Notes under the pieces: generated by a model
The model's input: the letters and a program-made list of their open reading frames with translations, nothing else
What the model was told of the DNA's origin: nothing
Databases searched by the model: none
Position numbers and translations under genes: made by a program
Shown: positions 56,945 to 64,000 of the stretch, in pieces
Numbering within the stretch: the first letter of the stretch is position 1
Layout of the letters: every line of letters starts with the position of its first letter
Source of the DNA: Microbulbifer yueqingensis
GTDB taxonomy: Bacteria > Pseudomonadota > Gammaproteobacteria > Pseudomonadales > Cellvibrionaceae
Direction: 5' to 3'
Assembly: GCF_900100355.1 (NCBI RefSeq)
Contig: NZ_FNFH01000001.1
Coordinates: 200,963 to 264,962, forward strand
Length of the DNA: 64,000 nt

Positions 56945-58309
56945 TCAGCCCAGCGGCTCGACACGGATGCGCACAACCTCGCCCTCGACCGTATCGAGCG
57001 CCTCGATCTGCGCCACCGCCTCCCGCAGGCGAGCCTCACGGGCGCGACTGGTGAGGATCACCACCGGCACCAGCGCCTCGCCCTCGGCGGGTTCATGCTG
57101 GATCAGGGCCTCGATGCTGATGCCCTGGTCACTGCAGATGCTGGCCACCTGGGACATGACGCCGGGCTTGTCATGGGCCGAGATACGCAGGTAATAGCTG
57201 GTCACCACTTCGTCCATGGGCAGTACCCGGGTGCCACCCTGGCTCCCCCTGGCCACCCCCGCCAGGGGTACCCGCTCCTCGGGGCGCGACTCCAGTGTGC
57301 GCGCCACGTCCACGATATCCGCGATCACCGCCGATGCGGTGGCCTCGGCGCCGGCACCGGCGCCATAGTAGAGCGTCGGCCCAACCGCATCACCACTGAC
57401 CAGGATCGCGTTCATCACCCCGTTTACATTGGCGATCAGGCGCCGCTGCGGTATCAGTGTGGGGTGGACGCGGAGTTCCACGCCCTTTTCAGTCCCGCGG
57501 GCGATGCCGAGGTGCTTGATGCGGTAGCCCAGCTCGTCGGCGTAGCGGATATCCTCGCTGCTCACGCCGCTGATGCCCTCGGTGTAGACCTTGTCGAATG
57601 CCAGCGGCATGCTGAATGCCAGCGACGCCATGATCACCAGCTTGTGGGCGGCATCGATACCCTCGACGTCGAAGGTGGGGTCCGCCTCGGCGTAGCCAAG
57701 GTCCTGGGCCTGGCGCAGGGCCTCCTCAAAGCTGCGGCCCTTCTCCCGCATCTCGGTGAGGATATAGTTGCCGGTGCCGTTGATGATGCCCGCCAGCCAC
57801 TGGATGCGGTTACCTACCAGCCCCTCGCGCAGCGACTTGATGATCGGGATACCGCCGGCCACGGCGGCCTCGTAAGCGATGGTCACACCCTTCTCCGCGG
57901 CCGCGGCAAACAGTTCGTTACCATGCTCGGCGATCAGGGCCTTGTTGGCTGTCACCACGTGCTTGCCGCTGGCAATGGCCGCCAGCACCAGCTCGCGCGC
58001 CACAGTGGTACCGCCGATCAGCTCGACCAGCACATCCACTTCCGGGTTGGCAGCGACATCGAAGATCTCGCGCGAGACGTCCACGCCGCTGGTGTCGCAG
58101 GCCGGATTGTCGCGGCGCGCGCCGATCTGCACTATCTCCACCGGTCGGCCGCAGCGGGCGGCGATCTCGTCGCGGTTACGCGCCATCACATTCACCGTAC
58201 CACTGCCCACGGTGCCCAGGCCGCAGATGCCGATACGCACTGCCCGACGGGATTCGCCGCTGGTGTCCGGGGTGGTTGCAGGTGTGGTTTGTTCGATGGT
58301 TGCGCTCAC
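56945..58309 (-). CDS. hom: Homoserine dehydrogenase
   Basis: 454 residues, monofunctional type. NAD(P) motif GICGLGTVGSGTVNV; catalytic-domain segments AGIINGTGNYILTEM and GYAEADPTFDVEGIDAAHKL; C-terminal ACT domain (YYLRISAHDKPGVMSQVASIC) for threonine feedback. Start GTG 58309 with GGAGGGAAGTT before it. First of the hom-thrC pair. Confidence 0.97.
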   Translation of the reverse strand: MSATIEQTTPATTPDTSGESRRAVRIGICGLGTVGSGTVNVMARNRDEIAARCGRPVEIVQIGARRDNPACDTSGVDVSREIFDVAANPEVDVLVELIGGTTVARELVLAAIASGKHVVTANKALIAEHGNELFAAAAEKGVTIAYEAAVAGGIPIIKSLREGLVGNRIQWLAGIINGTGNYILTEMREKGRSFEEALRQAQDLGYAEADPTFDVEGIDAAHKLVIMASLAFSMPLAFDKVYTEGISGVSSEDIRYADELGYRIKHLGIARGTEKGVELRVHPTLIPQRRLIANVNGVMNAILVSGDAVGPTLYYGAGAGAEATASAVIADIVDVARTLESRPEERVPLAGVARGSQGGTRVLPMDEVVTSYYLRISAHDKPGVMSQVASICSDQGISIEALIQHEPAEGEALVPVVILTSRAREARLREAVAQIEALDTVEGEVVRIRVEPLG

Positions 58310-58532
58310 AACTTCCCTCCGCGCAATCGGCCCCTGACACGCCCGACAGCCCGCGAGGAGCCGCGGGTGGCCTGTGCCGGGCCAGGCAATAGCGCAATAA
58401 GTAGTATAAAAATCGATGAAAGAGCGCCAACCTTACTGAGCAAACGGGGAAATTGTCAATAAAATTGCGCGACCAAATCAATCGCCCGGCAAATGGAGAG
58501 CACGGCCTGCGCCCTTTCCACCCGCCATAAAC

Positions 58533-58568
58533 TAAAAAGGCGCCCACCGGCCACAGCCGGGGGCGCCC
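58533..58568 (-). terminator. Terminator of dsbC
   Basis: GGCGCCC and GGGCGCC with an inner CCGG/CCGG-containing loop (58539-58567), followed on the minus strand by TTTTTAG. It lies 25 bases after the dsbC stop. Confidence 0.88.
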
Positions 58569-58592
58569 TGTGGAAACTTACCGGACCGGCGG

Positions 58593-59339
58593 TCAGATAC
58601 CCAGCGCCTTTGCCATGGTCGCCGGGGGGACGTAGCCGGGCACCACGGTGCCGTCCTGCATCACAATGGTCGGAGTGCCACGCACATCGATCACCTCGTT
58701 ACCCAGCTTGTACTGCTCGGCGACTGGATTGTCGTTGCACACCTTGAGCGGCACATTTTCGCGGTTCTTGAGTGCAGTCAGGGTCTTGTTGGGGTCATCG
58801 GCACACCAGGCGGTGGCAATCTTGCGGTAGCCGAGCGAATTCAGCCCCCCGCGCGGGAAGGCCAGGTAGCGCACCTCGATACCCCGCTTGTTCAGCTCGG
58901 GCACATCCTGGTGCAGCTTGCGGCAGTATCCGCAGTCCACATCGGTAAACACATACACGTGGGCCTTTTTCTTCCCCTTGGCGGGAAATACGATCATGTC
59001 ATCGGTATCGAGTGACTCCATCACCCTGGCGCGCTTGCCGGCACGACGCTGCTCGGACAGGTTCACCAGCTCACCGCTTTTTACCTGAAAAAGATCGCCG
59101 TAGACAAAATGACTGCCGTCCTTCGATACGTAGAGGGTAGTGGTACCGTCCACCTCGATCTCGTAGAGGCCGTCAATCGGGCTCTCGCGTACTTCGCCGT
59201 AACTGGCCTTGGGGTTGGCAGACTGCAGCCTGGTCTTGATGGCTTTGGCCACGTCCGCATCGACTTCTGCGTGAGCACCCTGCACCAGCAGGCCCAACAG
59301 TGCGCCGACCAGGATCAGCGGCTTTCTTATCAGCGTCAT
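58593..59339 (-). CDS. dsbC: Thiol:disulfide interchange protein DsbC
   Basis: 248 residues from ATG 59339, which has GAGGAAAGAGAG just before it. Signal peptide residues 1-24 (ends QGAHA), N-terminal dimerisation domain, thioredoxin domain with active site CGYC in FTDVDCGYCRKLH and cis-proline in RGTPTIV, plus the structural disulfide pair in WCADD...KVCND. Isomerises wrong disulfides in the periplasm; kept reduced by DsbD. Confidence 0.97.
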   Translation of the reverse strand: MTLIRKPLILVGALLGLLVQGAHAEVDADVAKAIKTRLQSANPKASYGEVRESPIDGLYEIEVDGTTTLYVSKDGSHFVYGDLFQVKSGELVNLSEQRRAGKRARVMESLDTDDMIVFPAKGKKKAHVYVFTDVDCGYCRKLHQDVPELNKRGIEVRYLAFPRGGLNSLGYRKIATAWCADDPNKTLTALKNRENVPLKVCNDNPVAEQYKLGNEVIDVRGTPTIVMQDGTVVPGYVPPATMAKALGI

Positions 59340-59524
59340 TCTCTCTCTTTCCTCAGTCTCTTCCATTCGCTTCGACTTGCCCGACAGCGGCAGGTTCCAG
59401 CCAGTATGGCATGCTTCGACGCCATTCGTTATCCATGACGCGTTTTACAGCAAACCACAGGCTGATACCACCTTCGCTCCCCGGCGACAGCACGGCCGCG
59501 CCCAACGCCTGAAGCACAGAACAC

Positions 59525-60418
59525 TCAGCCCCGGGGGTGGTGATCCTGGTGAAGCGACTTCAGGCGCGCCCGCGCCACGTGGGTGTAGATCTGGGTGGTG
59601 GACAGGTCGGTGTGGCCCAGCAGCAACTGCACCACCCGCAGATCCGCGCCGTGGTTAAGCAGGTGGGTAGCGAAAGCATGGCGCAGGGTATGTGGCGAGA
59701 GCGGCTTGTCGATTCCCGCCACTTTCGCCCAGTGCTTGACCCGGTACCAGAACGCCTGGCGAGTCATGGGGCGCCCGGCACGCCCGGGGAAACAGGTATC
59801 GGTCTCTCCCGGGGGCAACAGGCCGGGGCGCACTTGGGAGAAATAGCGCTGCATCCACCGCTGCGCCGTCTCCCCCATGGGTACCAGCCGCTCCTTGCCA
59901 CCCTTGCCAAATACCCGCACCACCCCCTGGCGCAGGTTCACCTGGGACACGCGCAACTCCACAAGCTCAGTGACCCGCAGGCCGCAGGCGTAGAGTAACT
60001 CCAGCATGGTGCGGTCGCGCTGGCCGATTTCGCTGTCCAGGTCCGGCGCGGCAAGCAGCGCCTCGACATCCGCCTCCGACAGGGACTTGGGCAGGGGTTT
60101 TGGCAGCCTGGGATTTTCCACCAGCGCCACCGGATCCTCCCGCACCAGCCCCTGGCGCAGGCAGTACTGGTAAAAGCTCCGCAGCGCCGCCAGTGCCCGC
60201 GCGCTGGACCGGGCGGCGCGGCCGGCCCGGTGCCGCTCGCCGAGGAAGGCCAGTACGTCGGCGCTGCCGCAGCCCAGCAGGCCCGGCTTGCAGGTGGCTG
60301 CAAAGGCGCGCAGGTCACGGCCGTAGGCGGCCCGGGTGTGCTCGCTGGCACCGCGCTCGGCCCACAGCATGTCGAGCCAGGATTCGATCAGCTGGTTCTG
60401 TTCGGGGGGGAGTTGCAT
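59525..60418 (-). CDS. xerD: Site-specific tyrosine recombinase XerD
   Basis: 297 residues, one shorter than E. coli XerD. Catalytic set R148 (ACGLRVTE), K172 (GKGGKE), H243 and R246 (SPHTLRHAFATHLL), H269 (LLGHTDL) and nucleophile Y278 (QIYTHV). Resolves chromosome dimers at dif with XerC and FtsK. Genomic place after rplS and before dsbC supports XerD rather than XerC. Confidence 0.96.
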   Translation of the reverse strand: MQLPPEQNQLIESWLDMLWAERGASEHTRAAYGRDLRAFAATCKPGLLGCGSADVLAFLGERHRAGRAARSSARALAALRSFYQYCLRQGLVREDPVALVENPRLPKPLPKSLSEADVEALLAAPDLDSEIGQRDRTMLELLYACGLRVTELVELRVSQVNLRQGVVRVFGKGGKERLVPMGETAQRWMQRYFSQVRPGLLPPGETDTCFPGRAGRPMTRQAFWYRVKHWAKVAGIDKPLSPHTLRHAFATHLLNHGADLRVVQLLLGHTDLSTTQIYTHVARARLKSLHQDHHPRG

Positions 60419-60501
60419 GGAGGCTATTAAACCACAGGGAAGGAGGCGGCGGGGCTCCCGGCCGCCCGCTCAACCTGACGCGCGAATAAGTCACGGGCAT
60501 A

Positions 60502-60531
60502 AAAAAACCGGGGCATGGCCCCGGTTTTTCG
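60502..60531 (-). terminator. Terminator of the rpsP-rimM-trmD-rplS group
   Basis: ACCGGGGC/GCCCCGGT, 8-bp stem with loop ATG (60507-60525), flanked by seven A and five T; on the minus strand the stem is followed by TTTTTTTATG. It lies 24 bases after the rplS stop. Confidence 0.95.
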
Positions 60532-60548
60532 CGTATCGCAGAGCGCTC

Positions 60549-60899
60549 TTAGTTGAGCTTCTCCTTGATGCGTGCTGCCTTACCAGTCAGGTTGCGCAGG
60601 TAGTACAGCTTGGCCTGGCGCACGTCACCGCGACGCTTGACCTTGATGCTGTCGATCAGCGGGCTGTGAGTCTGGAAGGTACGCTCCACGCCAACACCGT
60701 GGGAAACCTTGCGCACGGTGAAGGAAGAGTTCAGGCCGCGGTTACGCTTGCCAATCACCACACCTTCGAACGCCTGCAGACGCTCGCGGTTACCTTCCTT
60801 TACCTTTACCTGGATGACAACGGTGTCGCCCGGGGCAAAAGCGGGAACGTCGCTCTTCAGCTGTTCCTGCTCCAGCTGCTGGATGATTTTGTTGGTCAT
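60549..60899 (-). CDS. rplS: 50S ribosomal protein L19
   Basis: 116 residues from ATG 60899 ([15 protein letters not shown]) after [42 protein letters not shown] and [37 protein letters not shown] are typical of L19, which sits at the 30S-50S interface. Last gene of the rpsP-rimM-trmD-rplS group. Confidence 0.98.
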   Translation of the reverse strand: MTNKIIQQLEQEQLKSDVPAFAPGDTVVIQVKVKEGNRERLQAFEGVVIGKRNRGLNSSFTVRKVSHGVGVERTFQTHSPLIDSIKVKRRGDVRQAKLYYLRNLTGKAARIKEKLN

Positions 60900-61012
60900 T
60901 TGGATTTCTCCCAAATACTAATATGTAGCTTCTCAGCTAGGTTGCCGGACTACTCTCGCCTCCCGGCGAATCCGACGTATCAATACCCCCGGCATACACC
61001 GGGAGCCAATGT

Positions 61013-61786
61013 TCACTTCTCTCCGCCACCGCTTTCGAGCTCGTGCCGGATCTCGTCCAGCAACGCGCCCTGCTCGTCGGTCAGCTCGATTCGCTCGAGA
61101 AGATCCGGTCGCCGCTGGCGGGTGCGCGCCAGCGCCTGCTTGAGGCGCCAGCGCCGGATTTTTTCGTGGTTACCGGAAAGCAATACTTCCGGCACCGACC
61201 TCCCCCGGTATTCTTCGGGGCGGGTATAGTGCGGGCAGTCCAGCAGCCCCTGGGCGAAGGAGTCCTCCACCGCCGACTGGTCGTGTCCGAGGGCTCCCGG
61301 TATCAACCGGGTAATGGCATCGACCATCACCATCGCGGCCAGCTCGCCACCACTTAAAACATAGTCGCCGATCGACCACTCTTCGTCGATCAGGGTCTCG
61401 ACGATCCGCTCGTCGATCCCCTCGTAACGCCCTGCCAGCAGCACCAGGTTGCCGGCTGCGGACAGTTCCTCGACCCCGCCCTGGTCCAGCTGCCGCCCCT
61501 GGGGAGACAGGTAGATGGAACGGACAGCCTCACCGCCCTCTTCTGCCCAGGCCCGGGCAGCACCCAGGGCCTGGTACAGCGGTTCCGCCAGCATCACCAT
61601 GCCCGGCCCGCCGCCGTAAGGGCGGTCGTCCACGGTGCGATGCCGGTCGCTGGTGAAATCCCGGGGATTCCAGCAGCGCACTTCCAGCAGGCCGTCCTTT
61701 ACCGCCCGGCCGCTGATACCGTAATCGGTCAGGGCGGCGAACATCTCCGGAAAGATGCTCACCAGTGCGATTCGCCGGGCAGTCAT
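61013..61786 (-). CDS. trmD: tRNA (guanine-N1)-methyltransferase TrmD
   Basis: 257 residues. SPOUT methyltransferase making m1G37. [26 protein letters not shown] start, [46 protein letters not shown] forming the SAM-binding knot, and [20 protein letters not shown]. Four bases after rimM. Confidence 0.98.
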   Translation of the reverse strand: MTARRIALVSIFPEMFAALTDYGISGRAVKDGLLEVRCWNPRDFTSDRHRTVDDRPYGGGPGMVMLAEPLYQALGAARAWAEEGGEAVRSIYLSPQGRQLDQGGVEELSAAGNLVLLAGRYEGIDERIVETLIDEEWSIGDYVLSGGELAAMVMVDAITRLIPGALGHDQSAVEDSFAQGLLDCPHYTRPEEYRGRSVPEVLLSGNHEKIRRWRLKQALARTRQRRPDLLERIELTDEQGALLDEIRHELESGGGEK

Positions 61787-61790
61787 GGCG

Positions 61791-62330
61791 TCAGAATTCC
61801 GGATCCCAGTCGACGGTGATCACACCGGCTTCCAGGTCGATATCGGTTATGTACTCCCCCGGCAGGTAGGGGATCAGGCGCTCGCGCCCGTCTTTGCCCC
61901 CGCGCACGACCATGACGTCGTTGGCGCCGGTCTCCATCAGGCGAACCACCTTGCCGAAGTCGTGCTCGCCGCCCTCGAAGTGGCTGACGACACGCAGGCC
62001 CTCGAGCTGGTGCCAGTAGTACTCGCCCTCGGCAAGCGCCGGCATCTGCTCCCTGGAGATGGCGATATCGCGCTGGCAGTAGCGCGCGGCCAGGTCACGG
62101 TCGTCCACATCCTTGATGTGCACGATAAGACCCTTGCCGTGGCGCCTGCCCCCGTCTATCTGCAGGGGCTCCCAGCCGTCCTCACCCCGCAGCCACCAGC
62201 CGTGGAACTGCAGGATATTGTCCATCGGCTCGGTATAGGAGTGGACCTTCACCCAGCCGCGCACGCCATATACGGCGGTTATGCGCCCGACTGTGACCAG
62301 TTCTCCGGAGGTGGATCCGCTCTCTGTCAC
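61791..62330 (-). CDS. rimM: Ribosome maturation factor RimM
   Basis: 179 residues. RimM N domain ([22 protein letters not shown]) and PRC-barrel ([13 protein letters not shown]...[39 protein letters not shown]). Binds S19 and assists 30S head maturation. Start GTG 62330 without a clear ribosome site; 29 bases after rpsP. Confidence 0.97.
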   Translation of the reverse strand: MTESGSTSGELVTVGRITAVYGVRGWVKVHSYTEPMDNILQFHGWWLRGEDGWEPLQIDGGRRHGKGLIVHIKDVDDRDLAARYCQRDIAISREQMPALAEGEYYWHQLEGLRVVSHFEGGEHDFGKVVRLMETGANDVMVVRGGKDGRERLIPYLPGEYITDIDLEAGVITVDWDPEF

Positions 62331-62359
62331 GGGCGCACTCGCTGGGTTTCCGCGCGGAC

Positions 62360-62599
62360 TCAGGCGGATTCTTTCAGCAACTTGCTGACGCGGTCGGATA
62401 CCTGGGCGCCCTGGCCTACCCAGTACTCGACACGCTCACGATCGATGCGCAGGCGCTCTTCCTGACCGCGGGCGACCGGGTTGAAGAAGCCGACGCGCTC
62501 GATGAAACGACCGTCGCGGGATTTGCGGCTGTCGGTCACAGTCAGGTGATAAAACGGGCGCTTCTTAGCACCGCCACGAGCCAAACGAATGGTTACCAT
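62360..62599 (-). CDS. rpsP: 30S ribosomal protein S16
   Basis: 79 residues from ATG 62599 ([41 protein letters not shown]) after AGGAAAGC. First gene of the ribosomal group. Its leader contains an 8-bp hairpin at 62627-62647. Confidence 0.98.
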   Translation of the reverse strand: MVTIRLARGGAKKRPFYHLTVTDSRKSRDGRFIERVGFFNPVARGQEERLRIDRERVEYWVGQGAQVSDRVSKLLKESA

Positions 62600-62626
62600 G
62601 TAGCTTTCCTGTAGGTTCAACACTGG

Positions 62627-62647
62627 GCGGTCGCGTTGGGCGACCGC
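62627..62647 (-). promoter_or_regulatory. Hairpin in the rpsP leader
   Basis: GCGGTCGC/GCGACCGC, perfect 8-bp stem with a five-base loop, 28 bases before the rpsP ATG and without a following T-tract. It could be a translational control structure of the ribosomal operon or an mRNA-stabilising 5' stem. No known leader family recognised. Confidence 0.55.
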
Positions 62648-62793
62648 TTACAACAACAAGCCGGCAGCTCACCCGGCTGAAAGGCGGCGTATTCTAAAGT
62701 AACGCCTGAAATTTGTATAGCGCTTAAAAGGCAGTCGAAAAGGGTTTTTTCAATCTCGCTCCCGGCAGCCGCTGGAGGCCGCCCGGAGGGGCC

Positions 62794-64000
62794 TTATTTC
62801 TTCCGGAAACCGGGCGGCAGGCCACCGGGCATGCCACCCATTCCGCCGGCACCGCCCATGCCCGGCATGCCACCCATGCCCCGCATCAGCTTGCTCATGC
62901 CGTTGCCCTTGAGCTTCTTCATCATCTTGCCCATCTGCTTGTGCTGCTTGAGCAGGCGGTTGAGATCCTGGACCTGGGTACCCGAACCGGCGGTGATGCG
63001 GCGCTTGCGCGAGCCGTTGAGGATATCCGGGTTGCGGCGCTCGGCCGGGGTCATGGAGCCGATGATGGCGTCCATGCGCTTGAATTCCTTGCCCATGTCC
63101 GCCTGCTGGGCCATCTGGGCCATGTTGCCCATGCCCGGCATCTTCTCCAGCAGGGAACCAAAGCCGCCCATGTTCTGCATCTGCTGCAGCTGGTCCCGCA
63201 GGTCCTCGAGGTCGAACCCCTTACCCTTCTGGACTTTCTTGACCAGTTTCTCGGCCTTGCCGCGGTCAATCTTCTGCTCCGCCTCCTCGATCAGCGACAG
63301 GATGTCGCCCATCCCGAGAATCCGGGAAGCGATACGGTCGGGGTGGAAGGTTTCGAGGGCATCGGTCTTCTCGCCGACGCCGATAAACTTGATCGGCTTG
63401 CCGGTGACATGACGCACCGACAACGCAGCACCGCCACGGGCGTCGCCGTCAGCCTTGGTCAGGATCACACCGGTCAGGGGCAGCGCGTCGTTGAACGCGC
63501 TGGCGGTGTTGACCGCATCCTGGCCAATCATGGCATCGATAACGAACAGCGTTTCGGCCGGGTCCAGCTCGTTGTGCAGCTCGCGAATCTCGCCCATCAG
63601 CTGCTCATCGATATGCAGCCGACCCGCAGTATCCACAATCAGCACATCGGCAAACTGGCGCCTGGCGGCGTCCATCGCGCTGCGCGCGATGTCCAGCGGC
63701 TTGTCCTCGGCCGCGGATGGATGGAAGAGCGCTCCCACCTCGCCGGCGAGGGTTTCCAGCTGCTTGATGGCGGCGGGGCGGTACACGTCGGCACTCACCA
63801 CCATCACCTTTTTCTTCTCGCGCTCCTGCAGGTACTTGGCTAGTTTGGCCACGCTGGTGGTCTTACCGGCACCCTGCAGCCCCGCCATCAGGATCACGGC
63901 CGGTGGCTGCACCGCCAGGTTCAGCGGCGTGGCCGCCTCGCCCATCACCTGTACCAGCTCGTCCTGCACGATCTTGACGAACTGCTGGCCCGGGTTGAGG
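62794..64000 (-). CDS. ffh: Signal recognition particle protein Ffh, 5' end outside window
   Basis: 401 residues visible; the N-terminal part lies beyond base 64000 and the frame is open to the edge. P-loop MAGLQGAGKTTSVAKLAKYLQ, DTAGRLHIDEQLM, TKADGDARGGAALS of the SRP GTPase; C-terminal methionine-rich M domain (KQMGKMMKKLKGNGMSKLM) and a Gly-Met tail GMGGMPGMGGAGGMGG. It binds signal peptides of nascent inner-membrane proteins and 4.5S RNA. Confidence 0.98.
   Translation of the reverse strand, partial: LNPGQQFVKIVQDELVQVMGEAATPLNLAVQPPAVILMAGLQGAGKTTSVAKLAKYLQEREKKKVMVVSADVYRPAAIKQLETLAGEVGALFHPSAAEDKPLDIARSAMDAARRQFADVLIVDTAGRLHIDEQLMGEIRELHNELDPAETLFVIDAMIGQDAVNTASAFNDALPLTGVILTKADGDARGGAALSVRHVTGKPIKFIGVGEKTDALETFHPDRIASRILGMGDILSLIEEAEQKIDRGKAEKLVKKVQKGKGFDLEDLRDQLQQMQNMGGFGSLLEKMPGMGNMAQMAQQADMGKEFKRMDAIIGSMTPAERRNPDILNGSRKRRITAGSGTQVQDLNRLLKQHKQMGKMMKKLKGNGMSKLMRGMGGMPGMGGAGGMGGMPGGLPPGFRKK

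Noticed and set aside
56720..58462. 580-codon plus-strand frame opposite hom
   Set aside because: Antisense shadow of hom and the thrC upstream region.

Overview
The window is a GC-rich, almost purely chromosomal housekeeping segment from a gammaproteobacterium. Gene order closely follows Pseudomonas in several blocks: nadB/rpoE-rseA-rseB-rseC...mucD-lepA-lepB-rnc-era-recO; mazG-relA-cysM next to a GacS/BarA kinase and ldhA; lysS-prfB-recJ-thrC-hom-dsbC-xerD-rplS-trmD-rimM-rpsP-ffh. The overall style (thiD-thiE fusion, marine-type accessory genes, about 60% GC by eye) suggests a Cellvibrionales relative such as Microbulbifer. That genus guess is inference. I saw no rRNA, tRNA, prophage, insertion sequence or CRISPR array.

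Layout. 1-5472: thiamine operon on the minus strand, promoter > TPP riboswitch > thiC-thiO-thiS-thiG-thiDE (the last gene runs off the left edge). 5702-6930: two tandem, relatively AT-rich, paralogous small exported proteins of unknown function. 7087-12866: aldehyde dehydrogenase plus TauE/SafE exporter, then tsaB-uppP-(3-hydroxyisobutyrate dehydrogenase family)-(DUF3524/QTMAN-like glycosyltransferase). 13011-16057: histone H1-like AT-hook protein, hemH, adk. 16254-25076: ldhA, mazG, relA, cysM, a tripartite BarA/GacS sensor kinase, recO. 25242-31691: era, rnc, DUF4845, lepB, lepA, mucD. 31871-33536: a convergent murein-peptide recycling pair, mpaA and an L-Ala-D/L-Glu epimerase, lying inside the envelope-stress locus. 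33597-36707: rseC, rseB, rseA, rpoE with a candidate sigma-E promoter. 36762-43764: nadB, ygfX, sdhE, ygfZ, ung, a second uracil-DNA-glycosylase-fold protein, a phytase-like esterase protein, yajQ, yaeQ. 44059-48191: aldo/keto reductase, then a LemA-TPM-TPM-PDZ envelope cassette. 48250-64000: translation and amino-acid genes, with a small accessory insert (CueR-like regulator, Cys-rich lipoprotein, LysE and DMT exporters) between prfB and recJ.

Regulation readable from the sequence: a sigma-70-like promoter about 10 bases before the TPP aptamer; the classical +1 programmed frameshift in prfB; GTGA, ATGA and TAATG stop/start overlaps; several strong hairpin terminators; and a REP-like palindromic repeat with three half-sites. 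The less ordinary items are the unknown exported paralog pair, the bacterial QTMAN-like glycosyltransferase, the REP-like repeat, a BarA kinase with a degenerate ATP-binding G1 box, the SafD/SafE-like gene pair and the LemA/TPM/PDZ cassette. I did not find a clearly new multi-gene system; the best candidates are listed with their limits.
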